Positions 33,958 to 43,083 of a stretch of DNA of 64,000 nt are shown in pieces (the first letter of the stretch is position 1; each line of letters starts with the position of its first letter). The notes beneath the pieces are model-generated. The model was given only the letters and a program-made list of their open reading frames with translations, ran no database searches and was not told where the DNA came from. Position numbers and translations under genes: made by a program. This DNA is from an uncultured Saprospiraceae bacterium (GTDB lineage: Bacteria; Bacteroidota; Bacteroidia; Chitinophagales; Saprospiraceae): contig CALLWB010000052.1 in assembly GCA_938016265.1 (NCBI GenBank), forward strand, positions 1-64,000. The letters are read 5' to 3'.

Positions 33958-34707
33958 CTAGAAAGAAACAGCGTATTCAGTCATCACTTTCCTTTTGGGA
34001 CGAAGTGTCAAACCAATGCCGACAGCAGGTTGCACTGTTCCAGGTTGCCTCATTAACTTAGGCTGCCAGTCAAGTGACAAATCATCCGAAACGTCAAAGG
34101 TTTGAAGATGTGCGTCAACAAACGCATCAATCCCTGTTAAGACATAAACCACCACCATTCCAATATAAGAGACTTCAAGATTTTTCCGGTAATTGTCTCG
34201 TATCGTTGCCAAATCTCCTATAGCATATTGTTCTAACAATGGATCATTGTTCAGGTCATCATCTAAGGCATTGCGATAAGCAAATTTAAACTTCTTATGT
34301 TCTTTTGTGTTGAAGGCTACAAAATAACTAGCAACTCCCAGTCCACCGTACACAATAGGAATTTTCCAGTATCTTTTATTGAAAGCCTGGCCGGATCCCG
34401 GGAGTATTGCAGAGAATAAAACGGCTTTTAATGGGGCTTTTTTCTTTCGGTCTAGCGCTTTGCCGATTAGCTCTTTGGCTTTGCTGGGTGCAATTGTGTC
34501 TGCTGGAATTTCCTTATTAACTACCTCTCCATTTTGTTGAGGTGTTGGGCTAATTGTTGGTTTTATGGCTGGAGGTATCGTATCGATCCCACTATTCACA
34601 ATTTTTCCTTTTCCAAGTTTCGCCTTTGGCTTGTCTTCATCCTGAGCAAAAAGAGCAACCGACAATAAACAAGTTAGCAGGATTGTAAATAGTGGTTTGA
34701 TTTGCAT
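33958..34707 (-). CDS. DUF5683 family protein
   Basis: This encodes 249 aa: signal peptide (~1-21), a Lys/Pro linker, then KKAPLKAVLFSAILPGSGQA with NKRYWKIPIVYGGLGVASYF (~90-135), the hallmark of DUF5683, and a second hydrophobic stretch YIGMVVVYVLTGIDAFVDAH (~180-200). It is a membrane or envelope protein of unknown role, usually encoded next to parB in Bacteroidota. Here its ATG follows the parB stop with no gap (TAA-ATG), so it is translationally coupled to parB. Confidence 0.85.
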   Translation of the reverse strand: MQIKPLFTILLTCLLSVALFAQDEDKPKAKLGKGKIVNSGIDTIPPAIKPTISPTPQQNGEVVNKEIPADTIAPSKAKELIGKALDRKKKAPLKAVLFSAILPGSGQAFNKRYWKIPIVYGGLGVASYFVAFNTKEHKKFKFAYRNALDDDLNNDPLLEQYAIGDLATIRDNYRKNLEVSYIGMVVVYVLTGIDAFVDAHLQTFDVSDDLSLDWQPKLMRQPGTVQPAVGIGLTLRPKRKVMTEYAVSF

Positions 34708-35610
34708 TTATTCTTCTATCATTTCAAGAATACGGTTAAAATCTTCGTCGCTTGTAAAATTTATTACGATAGATCCTTTGCCGCTATCGTTTCTTTTTAT
34801 AGCAACTTTCGTACCTAATTTGGAGCATAAATCGTCCTGCACTGCTTTGAACTCTGTAGACAGGCCATTAGCAGCGGCGGTTTTTTTCTTTTTGGACTGC
34901 GAGCTGTATTGACGGATCAATTCTTCTGTTTTCCTTACGGACAATCCACCCTCTTTTATTTCTTTGTAGATCATGAGTTGTAGGGCGACATCATCAAGCC
35001 CAGCAAGCGCTCTGGCGTGTCCCATAGAAAGATCGCTGCTCTTAATACCTAATTGTACTTCCGGCGGTAGTTTTAACAATCGAGTATAGTTGGTGATGGT
35101 ACTTCTGTTTTTTCCCATTCGCTCGGAGAGCTTTTCGTGGGTCAGTTTACATTCGTCCATCAATCGTTGATAGGTGATGGCGACTTCAATGGCATTGAGG
35201 TCTTCCCGTTGGATGTTTTCGACCAGTGCCATTTCGAGCATTTCCTGGTCGTTTGCCAATCGAACATAAGCTGGAACTTCTGTGAGTCCTGCCAATTTGG
35301 AAGCGCGCATTCTACGCTCCCCACTGATCAGTTGATAGCTTTTATTGTTTAGCCGGCGGACGGTAATCGGTTGAATCAGTCCGTGTGTTTGTATCGATGT
35401 TGAAAGCTCTTTTAGTGCTGTTTCATCAAATTCAGTTCTTGGTTGAAAGGGGTTTACCTCAATAATTGACAAGGACAACATGGCAACATTACTGGAAAGT
35501 GTATTTACAATAGACACTTTTTTTTCTTCTTGTCCTTCCTCAATATTATCTATATTATTTAAGAGTGCTCGTATTCCTTTTCCTAGTGCTTTTTTAGTCC
35601 TTTTGGCCAT
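34708..35610 (-). CDS. parB: Chromosome-partitioning protein ParB
   Basis: This encodes 300 aa. The start KRTKKALGKGIRALL is typical. The CTPase/ParB domain includes VNPFQPRTEFDETALKELS, QPITVRR, LISGERRMRASKLAGL (the GERR box) and VENIQREDLNAIEVA. It is followed by an HTH (LSERMGKNRSTITNYTRLLK) and a C-terminal dimer domain. ParB loads at parS and spreads as a sliding clamp to organise and segregate the origin region. It is encoded behind parA with a 158-nt gap holding a possible promoter. No parS-like 16-mer was found in the window by eye. Confidence 0.95.
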   Translation of the reverse strand: MAKRTKKALGKGIRALLNNIDNIEEGQEEKKVSIVNTLSSNVAMLSLSIIEVNPFQPRTEFDETALKELSTSIQTHGLIQPITVRRLNNKSYQLISGERRMRASKLAGLTEVPAYVRLANDQEMLEMALVENIQREDLNAIEVAITYQRLMDECKLTHEKLSERMGKNRSTITNYTRLLKLPPEVQLGIKSSDLSMGHARALAGLDDVALQLMIYKEIKEGGLSVRKTEELIRQYSSQSKKKKTAAANGLSTEFKAVQDDLCSKLGTKVAIKRNDSGKGSIVINFTSDEDFNRILEMIEE

Positions 35611-35644
35611 TTTAGTATATTTAAAACCTGAAAATTCTGAATTG

Positions 35645-35652
35645 CAAAATTA
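35645..35652 (-). promoter_or_regulatory. Possible parB promoter -7 element
   Basis: On the minus strand TAATTTTG matches TAnnTTTG, 35 nt before the parB start. No TTG at the proper -33 spacing was found. Confidence 0.35.
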
Positions 35653-35768
35653 CAAAAAAATTACCGAATCATACTTGCTTAGAAATTGTAATTTTGAAGA
35701 TTTTGGTCTATAGAAAAGCCCCAAATTAATGGGGCGAATTCTTGAAGTTGTTGTATGTTATTTTTTTG

Positions 35769-36548
35769 TTAGGCGAATTCCTCCACCATATTTTTTTCTA
35801 AAATTTCTTTGGCTAGGTTTAGAAAATTTAGTGCGCCTTTGCATGTTGCGTCATATAAGGCGACTGGTTTTCCAAGTCCAGGCGCTTCTCCTAGTCTTGC
35901 ATTTCGATGAATAATTGTATTAAACACTTGCTCCTTGAAGTGTTCTCTAACTTCTGCCACTACTTCTCTGGCAAGACGCAGACGGCCATCGTACATAGAT
36001 AATACGATTCCTTCAATCTCCAGATTAGGATTCAGGCTTTTTCTTACCAATTTAATGGTATTCATAAGTTTCCCTAAACCTTCGAGGGCAAAAAATTCAC
36101 ACTGCATAGGTACTATTACAGAATCTGCGCAAGTCAATGCATTGATAGTGATCAGCCCAAGTGAAGGCAGACAATCTATAATAATAAAATCGAAATGATC
36201 ACGTAAAGGGTTAAGTACCGCTTTCATTACATGCTCACGATCAGGTCTATTGATCAGTTCAATCTCCGCTCCTACCAAATCCAAATGAGCAGGAATTAAG
36301 TATAAATTAGGTGTTTCCGTTTCTACTATAGCATCAAGCGGGCTTAGCTCGTTGATCATACAATCGTAGATACTATTTTCTACCTGATGGGTGGCGATTC
36401 CGATACCTGAAGACGCGTTGGCTTGTGGATCAGCATCAATTAATAATACTTTATAATCTAATAGAGCAAGACTCGCAGAAAGATTAATGGCTGTCGTCGT
36501 TTTTCCGACCCCTCCTTTTTGGTTTGCGATAGCAATAATTTTTCCCAT
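35769..36548 (-). CDS. parA: Chromosome-partitioning ATPase ParA (Soj)
   Basis: This encodes 259 aa. The deviant Walker A KGGVGKTTTAINLSASLA (~10-27) carries the signature lysine. VLLIDADPQANASSGIG and FIIIDCLPSLGLITINAL follow as the A' and Walker B motifs. It is full length for chromosomal Soj-type ParA with no N-terminal HTH. It forms ATP-dependent gradients on the nucleoid and is displaced by ParB. The product ends in EEFA. It is the first gene of the parA-parB-DUF5683 cluster, with a consensus promoter at 36687-36719. Confidence 0.95.
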   Translation of the reverse strand: MGKIIAIANQKGGVGKTTTAINLSASLALLDYKVLLIDADPQANASSGIGIATHQVENSIYDCMINELSPLDAIVETETPNLYLIPAHLDLVGAEIELINRPDREHVMKAVLNPLRDHFDFIIIDCLPSLGLITINALTCADSVIVPMQCEFFALEGLGKLMNTIKLVRKSLNPNLEIEGIVLSMYDGRLRLAREVVAEVREHFKEQVFNTIIHRNARLGEAPGLGKPVALYDATCKGALNFLNLAKEILEKNMVEEFA

Positions 36549-36686
36549 TGAAAATATTTATAGTCAGTAGCATAAAACTACCGATGATATTCAATTAATT
36601 ACAATTAAAATGCGATAAAGAAATGAGTGTTGGGGAGTAAGTTTAGGTGGTTTCGAAGTTTTTTTGAAAACTGGCTTTTCGAAAAC

Positions 36687-36719
36687 CAAACTTATAATCC
36701 TACACAAATTTATTACAAA
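36687..36719 (-). promoter_or_regulatory. parA promoter, Bacteroidota type
   Basis: On the minus strand TTTG (36716-36719), 21 nt, TAAGTTTG (36687-36694). It predicts a leader of about 130 nt before the parA ATG at 36548. Confidence 0.65.
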
Positions 36720-36746
36720 TAATGATTTAATTAAGTGAATTCCCTT

Positions 36747-37427
36747 TTAAATTTCAAAAGTTTTTCCGATTTCAGGTAAAATCAGATTTTTCCCTTTCTT
36801 GCTGAAGGCTTCTTTTGCTGCCTCATGATCTATTTCTATAAAACCAAAGGTATCATAATGACAACCTATAATGGTATCACATTCAATAAAATCACTTGCT
36901 AATACAGCATCTTCATATCCCATCGTAAAATTATCCCCAATCGGCAGGATGGCAAAGTCCAATTTCGGGCAAGTCATTGGAATCAATTTCATGTCCCAGG
37001 TGAGTGCAGTGTCCCCTGCGAAATAAAAAGTCCCTCCATCTCCAGAAATAACAAATCCTCCTGGGTAACCACCATAAGAACCGTCTGGAAAACTGCTGGA
37101 ATGAATCGCATTTGTCATTTTTACTGTTCCAAAGTCAAAATTCCATTTACCACCATGATTCATCGGGTGATACTTATGTCCTTTCGATCCGAAATGGGTA
37201 GCCACCTCGTATCCTCCTACTACTGTTGCCTGATTATTTTTGGCGATCGTTTCCACATCGACAATATGATCCTGATGTGCATGAGAGACAAGGACATAAT
37301 CCGCTTTGATACCATTGACGTCAATTTCTTTTGCTTGTTCGTTAGGAGAAATAAACGGATCAAAAACAAGCATTTTGCCATTATATTCTATTTGAAAACT
37401 GGCTTGACCATAGAATGTGATTTTCAT
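36747..37427 (-). CDS. UPF0173-type metal-dependent hydrolase (metallo-beta-lactamase fold)
   Basis: This encodes 226 aa. The start ATG 37427 is chosen because MKITFYGQASFQIEYNGKML is the normal family N-terminus; a longer frame to 37625 would overlap the divergent gene. The metal motif is HAHQDH (49-54), with further ligands in HSSSFPDG, FAGDTALTWDMKL and GCHYDTFGFIEID. The family (YtkL-like) has the fold but a poorly known substrate. It is encoded alone on the minus strand, divergent from the FMN reductase gene. Confidence 0.88.
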   Translation of the reverse strand: MKITFYGQASFQIEYNGKMLVFDPFISPNEQAKEIDVNGIKADYVLVSHAHQDHIVDVETIAKNNQATVVGGYEVATHFGSKGHKYHPMNHGGKWNFDFGTVKMTNAIHSSSFPDGSYGGYPGGFVISGDGGTFYFAGDTALTWDMKLIPMTCPKLDFAILPIGDNFTMGYEDAVLASDFIECDTIIGCHYDTFGFIEIDHEAAKEAFSKKGKNLILPEIGKTFEI

Positions 37428-37496
37428 TATTGATTTTTTGAAATTTGCTATTAACGATGTAAAATATCTATTAGATACGAAGTAATCAAGAAATTG

Positions 37497-37528
37497 TTGA
37501 TTTTTAAGGTTACACTTTCTTACCTTTG
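37497..37528 (+). promoter_or_regulatory. Promoter of the FMN reductase / peptide-binding protein genes
   Basis: TTG (37497-37499), 21 nt, TACCTTTG (37521-37528), 34 nt before the ATG at 37563. Confidence 0.55.
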
Positions 37529-37562
37529 CCCTAAATTTTGAGACAAAAATTGTTGTAATCGA

Positions 37563-38102
37563 ATGATAACTGTAATTGCGGGAACGAATCGGGAAAATAG
37601 TAAAGCAAATATTATCGCCAACCATTACTTACAATTGTTAAAAGAGCAAAGTGAGGAATCTCAACTTTTATGTCTTGATAGTTTGCCGCTGAATTTTATG
37701 CATCCCCAAATGTATTCTTCAGAGGGCCAAAATAAGGAACTGGCTACTATTCAAAATAAATACATTATTCCTGCCTCAAAGTTTATTTTTGTGGTATCCG
37801 AATATAACGGAAGCTTCCCAGGTATATTGAAATTGTTTATTGACGCTTGTTCTGTACGAGAAATTTCTTCCAGTTTTTATGGTAAAAAAGCAGGTATTGT
37901 AGGTGTTTCTTCTGGACGTGCAGGCTGCTTGCTGGGAATGGATCACTTGTCGTCCATTTTGAACTATCTAAAACTAACTATACTCCCAAACAAACTGCCT
38001 ATTTCATCTATAGACTCACTCATAAGTGAGCGTGGTGAAATTATTGACGAATTAACAAAAAAATCAATTCACCAACACGTAAATCAATTTATTGAGTTTT
38101 AA
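37563..38102 (+). CDS. NADPH-dependent FMN reductase family protein
   Basis: This encodes 179 aa of flavodoxin-like fold. The phosphate-binding loop is VIAGTNRENSKANIIANHY (residues 3-21). VVSEYNGSFPGILKLFID near residue 80 is the typical flavin-contact motif (PEYN..FPG in the family), and KKAGIVGVSSGRAG follows. The enzyme would reduce FMN or a quinone/azo substrate with NAD(P)H in the cytosol. It is 20 nt upstream of the peptide-binding lipoprotein, probably only by shared transcription. Confidence 0.88.
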   Translation: MITVIAGTNRENSKANIIANHYLQLLKEQSEESQLLCLDSLPLNFMHPQMYSSEGQNKELATIQNKYIIPASKFIFVVSEYNGSFPGILKLFIDACSVREISSSFYGKKAGIVGVSSGRAGCLLGMDHLSSILNYLKLTILPNKLPISSIDSLISERGEIIDELTKKSIHQHVNQFIEF

Positions 38103-38122
38103 ATCAGATTAAGCATTATTTA

Positions 38123-39736
38123 ATGAATAATAACATCCTATTCGGTCTAATTTTAGTTGCAGTTAGCATTTTTATGGTTGGTTGCAAATCAGATAGTGCT
38201 GCTACAAAAAAATCCGTATTCACTTACAATCAACCGAATCAAGTGACCTCCTTAGACCCTGCTTTTGCTAGAAATATGTCTAATATTTGGAGTGTTGATC
38301 ATATTTTTAATGGGTTGGTGCAGTTGGACGAAGATTTGAATATCCAACCTGCTATTGCAAAGCGTTGGGAAATATCTGAAGACGGAAAGGCCTATCTGTT
38401 TCATCTGCGGAGTGATGTCTATTTTCAGGATCATGAGGTATTCCCTAATGGGAAAGGTAGAAAAGTAGTAGCAGAAGACTTCAAGTACAGCCTGGGCCGG
38501 ATCACTGATCCTGCTGTCGGCTCTCCAGGTAGTTGGATTTTCAAGGACAAACTGGTGATGCCGCATTCTTTTACTGCGTTGAATGATACGCTTTTTGTCA
38601 TCCGCCTTCAGCAACCCTTTCGCCCGATGTTAGGGATTTTGACCATGCAATATTGCTCCGTTGTCCCCTATGAAGCGGTCGAAAAATACGGAAAAGATTT
38701 TGGTAGAAATCCGGTTGGAACAGGCCCTTTCAAATGTGTGAAGTGGTTGGACAAACAGGCATTAGTCCTCTTAAAAAATGACAACTATTTTGAAAAGGAA
38801 AAGGGGGCAGCCCTACCCTACTTAAACGGTGTGCGTGTCAACTTCATGGGTGATCGGAACACAGGCTACCTGGAATTCATGAAAGGCAATCTTGACTTTA
38901 TCTCTGGGCTCGAATCTTCTTTCGTCAATGAATTGCTGACCAAAGAGGGAGCCCTTCAGGAAAAACATAAACCAACCATAGACTTCCATAAAGCCCCTTT
39001 CTTAAATACAGAATACCTTGGGATCAATCTGGAATTTGAAGGAGAAACGCCTCTAAAAAAGAAGAAAGTGCGACAAGCACTTAATTATGCTATTGACCGG
39101 GAAAAAATGTTGAGAAACCTTCGCAACAACGTAGGACAACCTGCAAACGCTGGTTTTATTCCAAGAGGTTTGCCGTCTCACAATCCGATAAAAGTAAAGG
39201 GATATAGCTACAACCCTCAAAAAGCGAGAACCTTACTTGAAGAGGCAGGCTACCCAAATGGAAAAGGATTGCCAGTTATAAAGTTATTTACTAATAATGA
39301 TTATAAAGATATTTGCACCTATTTAACGAAACAATGGGAGGAAATCGGAGTACAAACAGAAATAGAACTCATGCAATCTGCCGTTTTAAGAGATTTGATG
39401 GTAAAAGGAAAGGCCCCATTGTTTAGAGCTTCCTGGATAGCAGACTACCCTGATGGAGAGAGTTTTTTGACTGTTTTTTATAGTAAAAATCCCGCGCCAC
39501 CCAACTATACACGATTTAATAACGTTAAGTATGATGAATTATACGAACAAGCACTCGCTGAAAATGACAACACCAAACGTTATGATTTATATCACCAAAT
39601 GGAGCGCATCTTAATAGAAGAAGCTCCAGTAGTGTTTTTATTTTATGATGAAACCGCAAGATTCTCCAAAAAACAAGTATCTGGATTCAATAATAACGCC
39701 ATTAATCTTTTGTCTGTCAAACGATTAAAATTTTGA
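38123..39736 (+). CDS. ABC transporter substrate-binding lipoprotein, peptide/nickel (SBP_bac_5) family
   Basis: This encodes 537 aa. The lipobox SIFMVGC (Cys21) is followed by the family opening TYNQPNQVTSLDPAFARNMS. Inner motifs include AKRWEISEDGKAYLFHLR, VVAEDFKYSLGRITDP, PVGTGPFKCVKW, RQALNYAIDREKML and APLFRASWIADYPDGESFL. The family binds oligopeptides, dipeptides, nickel or other solutes for an ABC importer, but no permease genes are adjacent. It is probably held at the membrane surface in the periplasm. Confidence 0.9.
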   Translation: MNNNILFGLILVAVSIFMVGCKSDSAATKKSVFTYNQPNQVTSLDPAFARNMSNIWSVDHIFNGLVQLDEDLNIQPAIAKRWEISEDGKAYLFHLRSDVYFQDHEVFPNGKGRKVVAEDFKYSLGRITDPAVGSPGSWIFKDKLVMPHSFTALNDTLFVIRLQQPFRPMLGILTMQYCSVVPYEAVEKYGKDFGRNPVGTGPFKCVKWLDKQALVLLKNDNYFEKEKGAALPYLNGVRVNFMGDRNTGYLEFMKGNLDFISGLESSFVNELLTKEGALQEKHKPTIDFHKAPFLNTEYLGINLEFEGETPLKKKKVRQALNYAIDREKMLRNLRNNVGQPANAGFIPRGLPSHNPIKVKGYSYNPQKARTLLEEAGYPNGKGLPVIKLFTNNDYKDICTYLTKQWEEIGVQTEIELMQSAVLRDLMVKGKAPLFRASWIADYPDGESFLTVFYSKNPAPPNYTRFNNVKYDELYEQALAENDNTKRYDLYHQMERILIEEAPVVFLFYDETARFSKKQVSGFNNNAINLLSVKRLKF

Positions 39737-39828
39737 TTATTTTTGTGAACTTAAATTTAGTGGATTAATATTTGCTAATGCTGAACTGAAAACCATTTGA
39801 AAATTAATTTATACAAAACTAACTTAAA

Positions 39829-41889
39829 ATGAAAAACCATTATTTTAGTTTAACGCTCGTATTATTATTTGTAAGCGTATCCCTATTTGGCCAAAATGTA
39901 AAGGTCGAAGGGTACATTTTTGCAGAAAACAATACTGGCTTCCTAAATGATGTAACCGTAGGATTTTTTACACCCGATTCTATATTTATTGAATCGGTAA
40001 AATCTGATGTGGAGGGAAAATTTGAGGCAGAACTCCCCGCAGGTAAAAATTATCGGGTAATTACGACAAAAAAAGGATTCCAAAAATCCGAAACCGAACT
40101 TTCTACTGTAGGTAAAAAAACAGAAGAAACCGTTTATACAAAGATATCCATGGCAAGAGCACCAGGATATATCTTTGAGGCGACTTTATCTGAATTGGTT
40201 GGTGCAGACCACGAGGGGCCAATCGATGCGTTGACTGAGTGTACAATTGAGATTTACAACAATACAAAAAAGGAAGAGGTTCTTGTTTTAAAAAATCATC
40301 CAAGACACACCTTCTCCTTTACATTTGAAAAAGGGAACTCGTATACCCTGATGATCAGAAAGAAAGGGTTCTTCACTAAGCGACTACAGGCAAATGTTGA
40401 TATCAATGATTGTATTTTATGCTTTGAAGGTATTGGTACCATCCGACCAGGGGTAAGTGACAACTTATCAGCAGTAGGAGGACATAGCGCCGGTGTTCTA
40501 GGAACAGACATCAAACTAAAGAGAATCGAAATCGGTGAACCTATCGAAGTAAATAATATCTACTTTGACTTCGGGAAATGGGATATCACTCCTCTAGCAG
40601 AAATGGAATTAGAAAAATTGGCTGGAATCCTGAAGGATAATCCACACTTGTTGATTGAGCTTGGTGCACACACTGACTCAAGAGGTTTCGAAGATGAAAA
40701 CTACGAGCTTTCCGCTAAAAGAGCGAGGTCAACAGTTGACCATCTTGTTTTTGAAGGTATTGATAAGAATAGAATGACGGCTAAAGGATATGGGGAATCA
40801 ACCTTGAAAAATAAATGTAAAAGTAAAGTCCCTTGTTCTGATGAAGAACATCAAGTAAACAGAAGAACAGAATTCAAAGTATTAGGATATACTTCAAAAG
40901 ACCCTTACGAAGATAAAAGTTTGCGTCAAATTATTTTTGATGAACAGGTTGATGCAATGGTTGCCGGATATGAAGAAAATACGGTCATCATGGTTCCTGA
41001 AGACGGCAAAGCTCCAGTAAATCTAGAACGTGATAAAGAAGGGAAAGTACTCCCAGGACAAGAAGGCATCGTAGTGGTTCCTCCATTACCAGAAGGAGAA
41101 GAAGCAAAGGGAGTAGCCAACGATCTATTAGGAGGAAATACCGAAACAGTAAAAATCGGATCCCAGGAGGCAGAAGTAGTGAAACCAACCCTTGGAAAAG
41201 GCCAAGAAAGCATCACCAATCCAGAATTGGAAATCATCCCTGATCCTATTGAAGATGCAGTGAAACCTGCTCTTGGTAAAGGAACTTCTAAGGCTACCGA
41301 AATAATAGAAATTGTGGAAGATCCTGAAATGCCTGAACCGTTAGAAAAAGTGATCACCGCTACAACACGACCTGCTACAACATCACCGGCAGTAGTAGAA
41401 ATCGTAGAGGAAATTGTTCCTGAAATAGCAGAACCTGTTGAAAAAGTAATAACAACAACGACACAACCTGCAACTCCTAACGTCGATCCAATTGCAGGAG
41501 ACGTAGACTTAGAAACAGCCATCGCAGCACAAATTGCAAATATTGAGGCCGAAGTAGAAATGGAAGAAGCCATCGAGGAAGGAGGAGCAGATACAGTAAA
41601 AGAAATAGACAATAGCACTCCACAAGTGACAAAATTAGATAAATCCTATACTGGTTTTAAAATCGAAATACTAAGCTCTGAGGAAGAATTACCTCTTACA
41701 CATGCTATTTTTAAAGAATTCGGAAAAATAGATGTTGAGTTAAACGTTGATAAAAAATTCCATTACCTAATGGGTGATTTTAGAAATGGGAATCTGGCGG
41801 AAGCATTTTTAGCTCGATCCGTAAAACCAAGATACAGCTCTGCTAAAGTAGTTCATTATCAAGGAGGTGAGCGTTTTAAAATAGACTAA
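39829..41889 (+). CDS. OmpA-family protein with regulatory-like domains and SPOR-like C-terminus
   Basis: This encodes 686 aa. Signal ~1-21; two CnaB/carboxypeptidase-regulatory-like domains (~23-115 and ~115-205); an OmpA C-terminal peptidoglycan-binding domain (~235-350: IYFDFGKWDITPLAEMELEK, GAHTDSRGFEDENYELSAKR); a long acidic, Pro/Glu/Thr-rich linker (~370-600) with repeated KP.LGKG and PLEKVIT.TT.PAT elements; and a last ~80 residues resembling a SPOR-like fold (YTGFKIEILSSEEEL). It probably ties an outer-membrane or periplasmic complex to the cell wall. A TATTTTTG motif at 39738-39745 may be the promoter -7 element, without a clear -33. A strong terminator follows. Confidence 0.85.
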   Translation: MKNHYFSLTLVLLFVSVSLFGQNVKVEGYIFAENNTGFLNDVTVGFFTPDSIFIESVKSDVEGKFEAELPAGKNYRVITTKKGFQKSETELSTVGKKTEETVYTKISMARAPGYIFEATLSELVGADHEGPIDALTECTIEIYNNTKKEEVLVLKNHPRHTFSFTFEKGNSYTLMIRKKGFFTKRLQANVDINDCILCFEGIGTIRPGVSDNLSAVGGHSAGVLGTDIKLKRIEIGEPIEVNNIYFDFGKWDITPLAEMELEKLAGILKDNPHLLIELGAHTDSRGFEDENYELSAKRARSTVDHLVFEGIDKNRMTAKGYGESTLKNKCKSKVPCSDEEHQVNRRTEFKVLGYTSKDPYEDKSLRQIIFDEQVDAMVAGYEENTVIMVPEDGKAPVNLERDKEGKVLPGQEGIVVVPPLPEGEEAKGVANDLLGGNTETVKIGSQEAEVVKPTLGKGQESITNPELEIIPDPIEDAVKPALGKGTSKATEIIEIVEDPEMPEPLEKVITATTRPATTSPAVVEIVEEIVPEIAEPVEKVITTTTQPATPNVDPIAGDVDLETAIAAQIANIEAEVEMEEAIEEGGADTVKEIDNSTPQVTKLDKSYTGFKIEILSSEEELPLTHAIFKEFGKIDVELNVDKKFHYLMGDFRNGNLAEAFLARSVKPRYSSAKVVHYQGGERFKID

Positions 41890-41910
41890 ATTCTGTCGAA
41901 AAATACTAAA

Positions 41911-41949
41911 AAAGCCAGCTTGAATAACTTCTCGAGCTGGCTTTTTTTC
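41911..41949 (+). terminator. Terminator after the second OmpA gene
   Basis: AAAGCCAGCT (41911-41920) pairs perfectly with AGCTGGCTTT (41935-41944), followed by TTTTCTT. Confidence 0.88.
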
Positions 41950-42012
41950 TTAGTAAGAAAAATCGTTTGAGTAAAATTTGTATTTTGTTGGTCAAAATAA
42001 GCAGTAGACAAT

Positions 42013-42843
42013 ATGCAACAATCAGAATTTAACTGGAGAACAAGAGACGGGATTAACATTTTTGCAAAAATTTGGAAACCAGAAAGTGAGGCGCAGGCAG
42101 TAATTTGTTTAGTACACGGGATGGGCGAACACTGCTCCAGATATCAACACCTTGCAGATTATTACACCAAAAAAGGATACGCCATCATTGCAAATGATCA
42201 TCGTGGTCATGGGAAATCGGATGGCAAACGGGGACATTGCCCTAACTACTCCGTTTTTATGGATGAAATTAGCAGACTTCTAGAGGAGGCAGAATCCCGT
42301 TTTCCTGAAAAACCTGTTTATCTGTATGGCCACAGCCTAGGAGGTAATCTGGTGTTGAACTACTTGCTTAAACACAAACCAAAAATCCAAGGAGTAGTTG
42401 CTACATCTCCATGGATACGACTGGCTTTTGCTCCACCAGCTTTTATGATCATGCTTGGGAAAGTTGCCAGAAAAATTGCTCCCTCTTTTTCTCAAAGTAG
42501 TAACCTGGATACCAAACATTTGAGCCATGATCAACAAGTCATTGACAAATACATTAACGATCCGTTAATACATGACAAAATCTCTTCAGAAATGGGTATG
42601 GCAGTTATGGATGCCGGTGAATGGCTACTCAGTTCCCAATCAAAAGTTGATATCCCCCTCCTGCTAATGCATGGTACGGGCGACCAAATCACCTCCTCAG
42701 ACGCCACCGTTGAGTTTTCAAAATTAGTATCAGGAGATGTTACTTTAAAACTTTGGGATGGTCTTTATCATGAAATGCACAATGAAGTAAACCCTACTCA
42801 GCTATTTGATTTCACACAACAGTGGCTGGAAAGTAAAAAGTAA
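42013..42843 (+). CDS. Alpha/beta hydrolase, monoacylglycerol lipase / lysophospholipase-like
   Basis: This encodes 276 aa. Oxyanion HGMGEHCSRYQHLAD (35-49), the RGHGKSDGKRGH loop, nucleophile GHSLGG (Ser108), acid near HGTGDQITSS and terminal histidine in LYHEMHNE make a complete catalytic triad. The HGMGEH and RGHG motifs are those of monoacylglycerol lipases and PldB-like lysophospholipases. It lacks a signal peptide, so it is cytosolic. It is encoded alone, with a 240-nt gap to the next gene. Confidence 0.9.
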   Translation: MQQSEFNWRTRDGINIFAKIWKPESEAQAVICLVHGMGEHCSRYQHLADYYTKKGYAIIANDHRGHGKSDGKRGHCPNYSVFMDEISRLLEEAESRFPEKPVYLYGHSLGGNLVLNYLLKHKPKIQGVVATSPWIRLAFAPPAFMIMLGKVARKIAPSFSQSSNLDTKHLSHDQQVIDKYINDPLIHDKISSEMGMAVMDAGEWLLSSQSKVDIPLLLMHGTGDQITSSDATVEFSKLVSGDVTLKLWDGLYHEMHNEVNPTQLFDFTQQWLESKK

Positions 42844-43083
42844 AATCAAAAATTGACTTCTCTATTTTTACCACCGACTTAACCAAAATTAAGTCCGGAT
42901 AGTAATTTATTGTATGGTACTTAAATAAAAGAGAGTAATGCGGTGAATCTATATCCCAGCAATAGACAAACATAAAAAATATTCCTATTCCAAAAAACAA
43001 AATAATTTGATTAGGAAATTCACTAATTTTATACTGATAAAAGCAGAGTAAATGGTTAATATTCAAGACAAACCAGCAACACA

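Noticed and set aside
36549-36746. Possible parS or replication-origin site near parA
   Set aside because: No 16-mer resembling TGTTCCACGTGGAACA or TGTTTCACGTGAAACA was found here or in the parA-parB gap, and no DnaA-box cluster.
40926-41618. 230-aa Ser/Thr/Ile-rich antisense frame
   Set aside because: It is the complement of the low-complexity Glu/Pro/Thr linker of the OmpA gene, where biased codons remove antisense stops.
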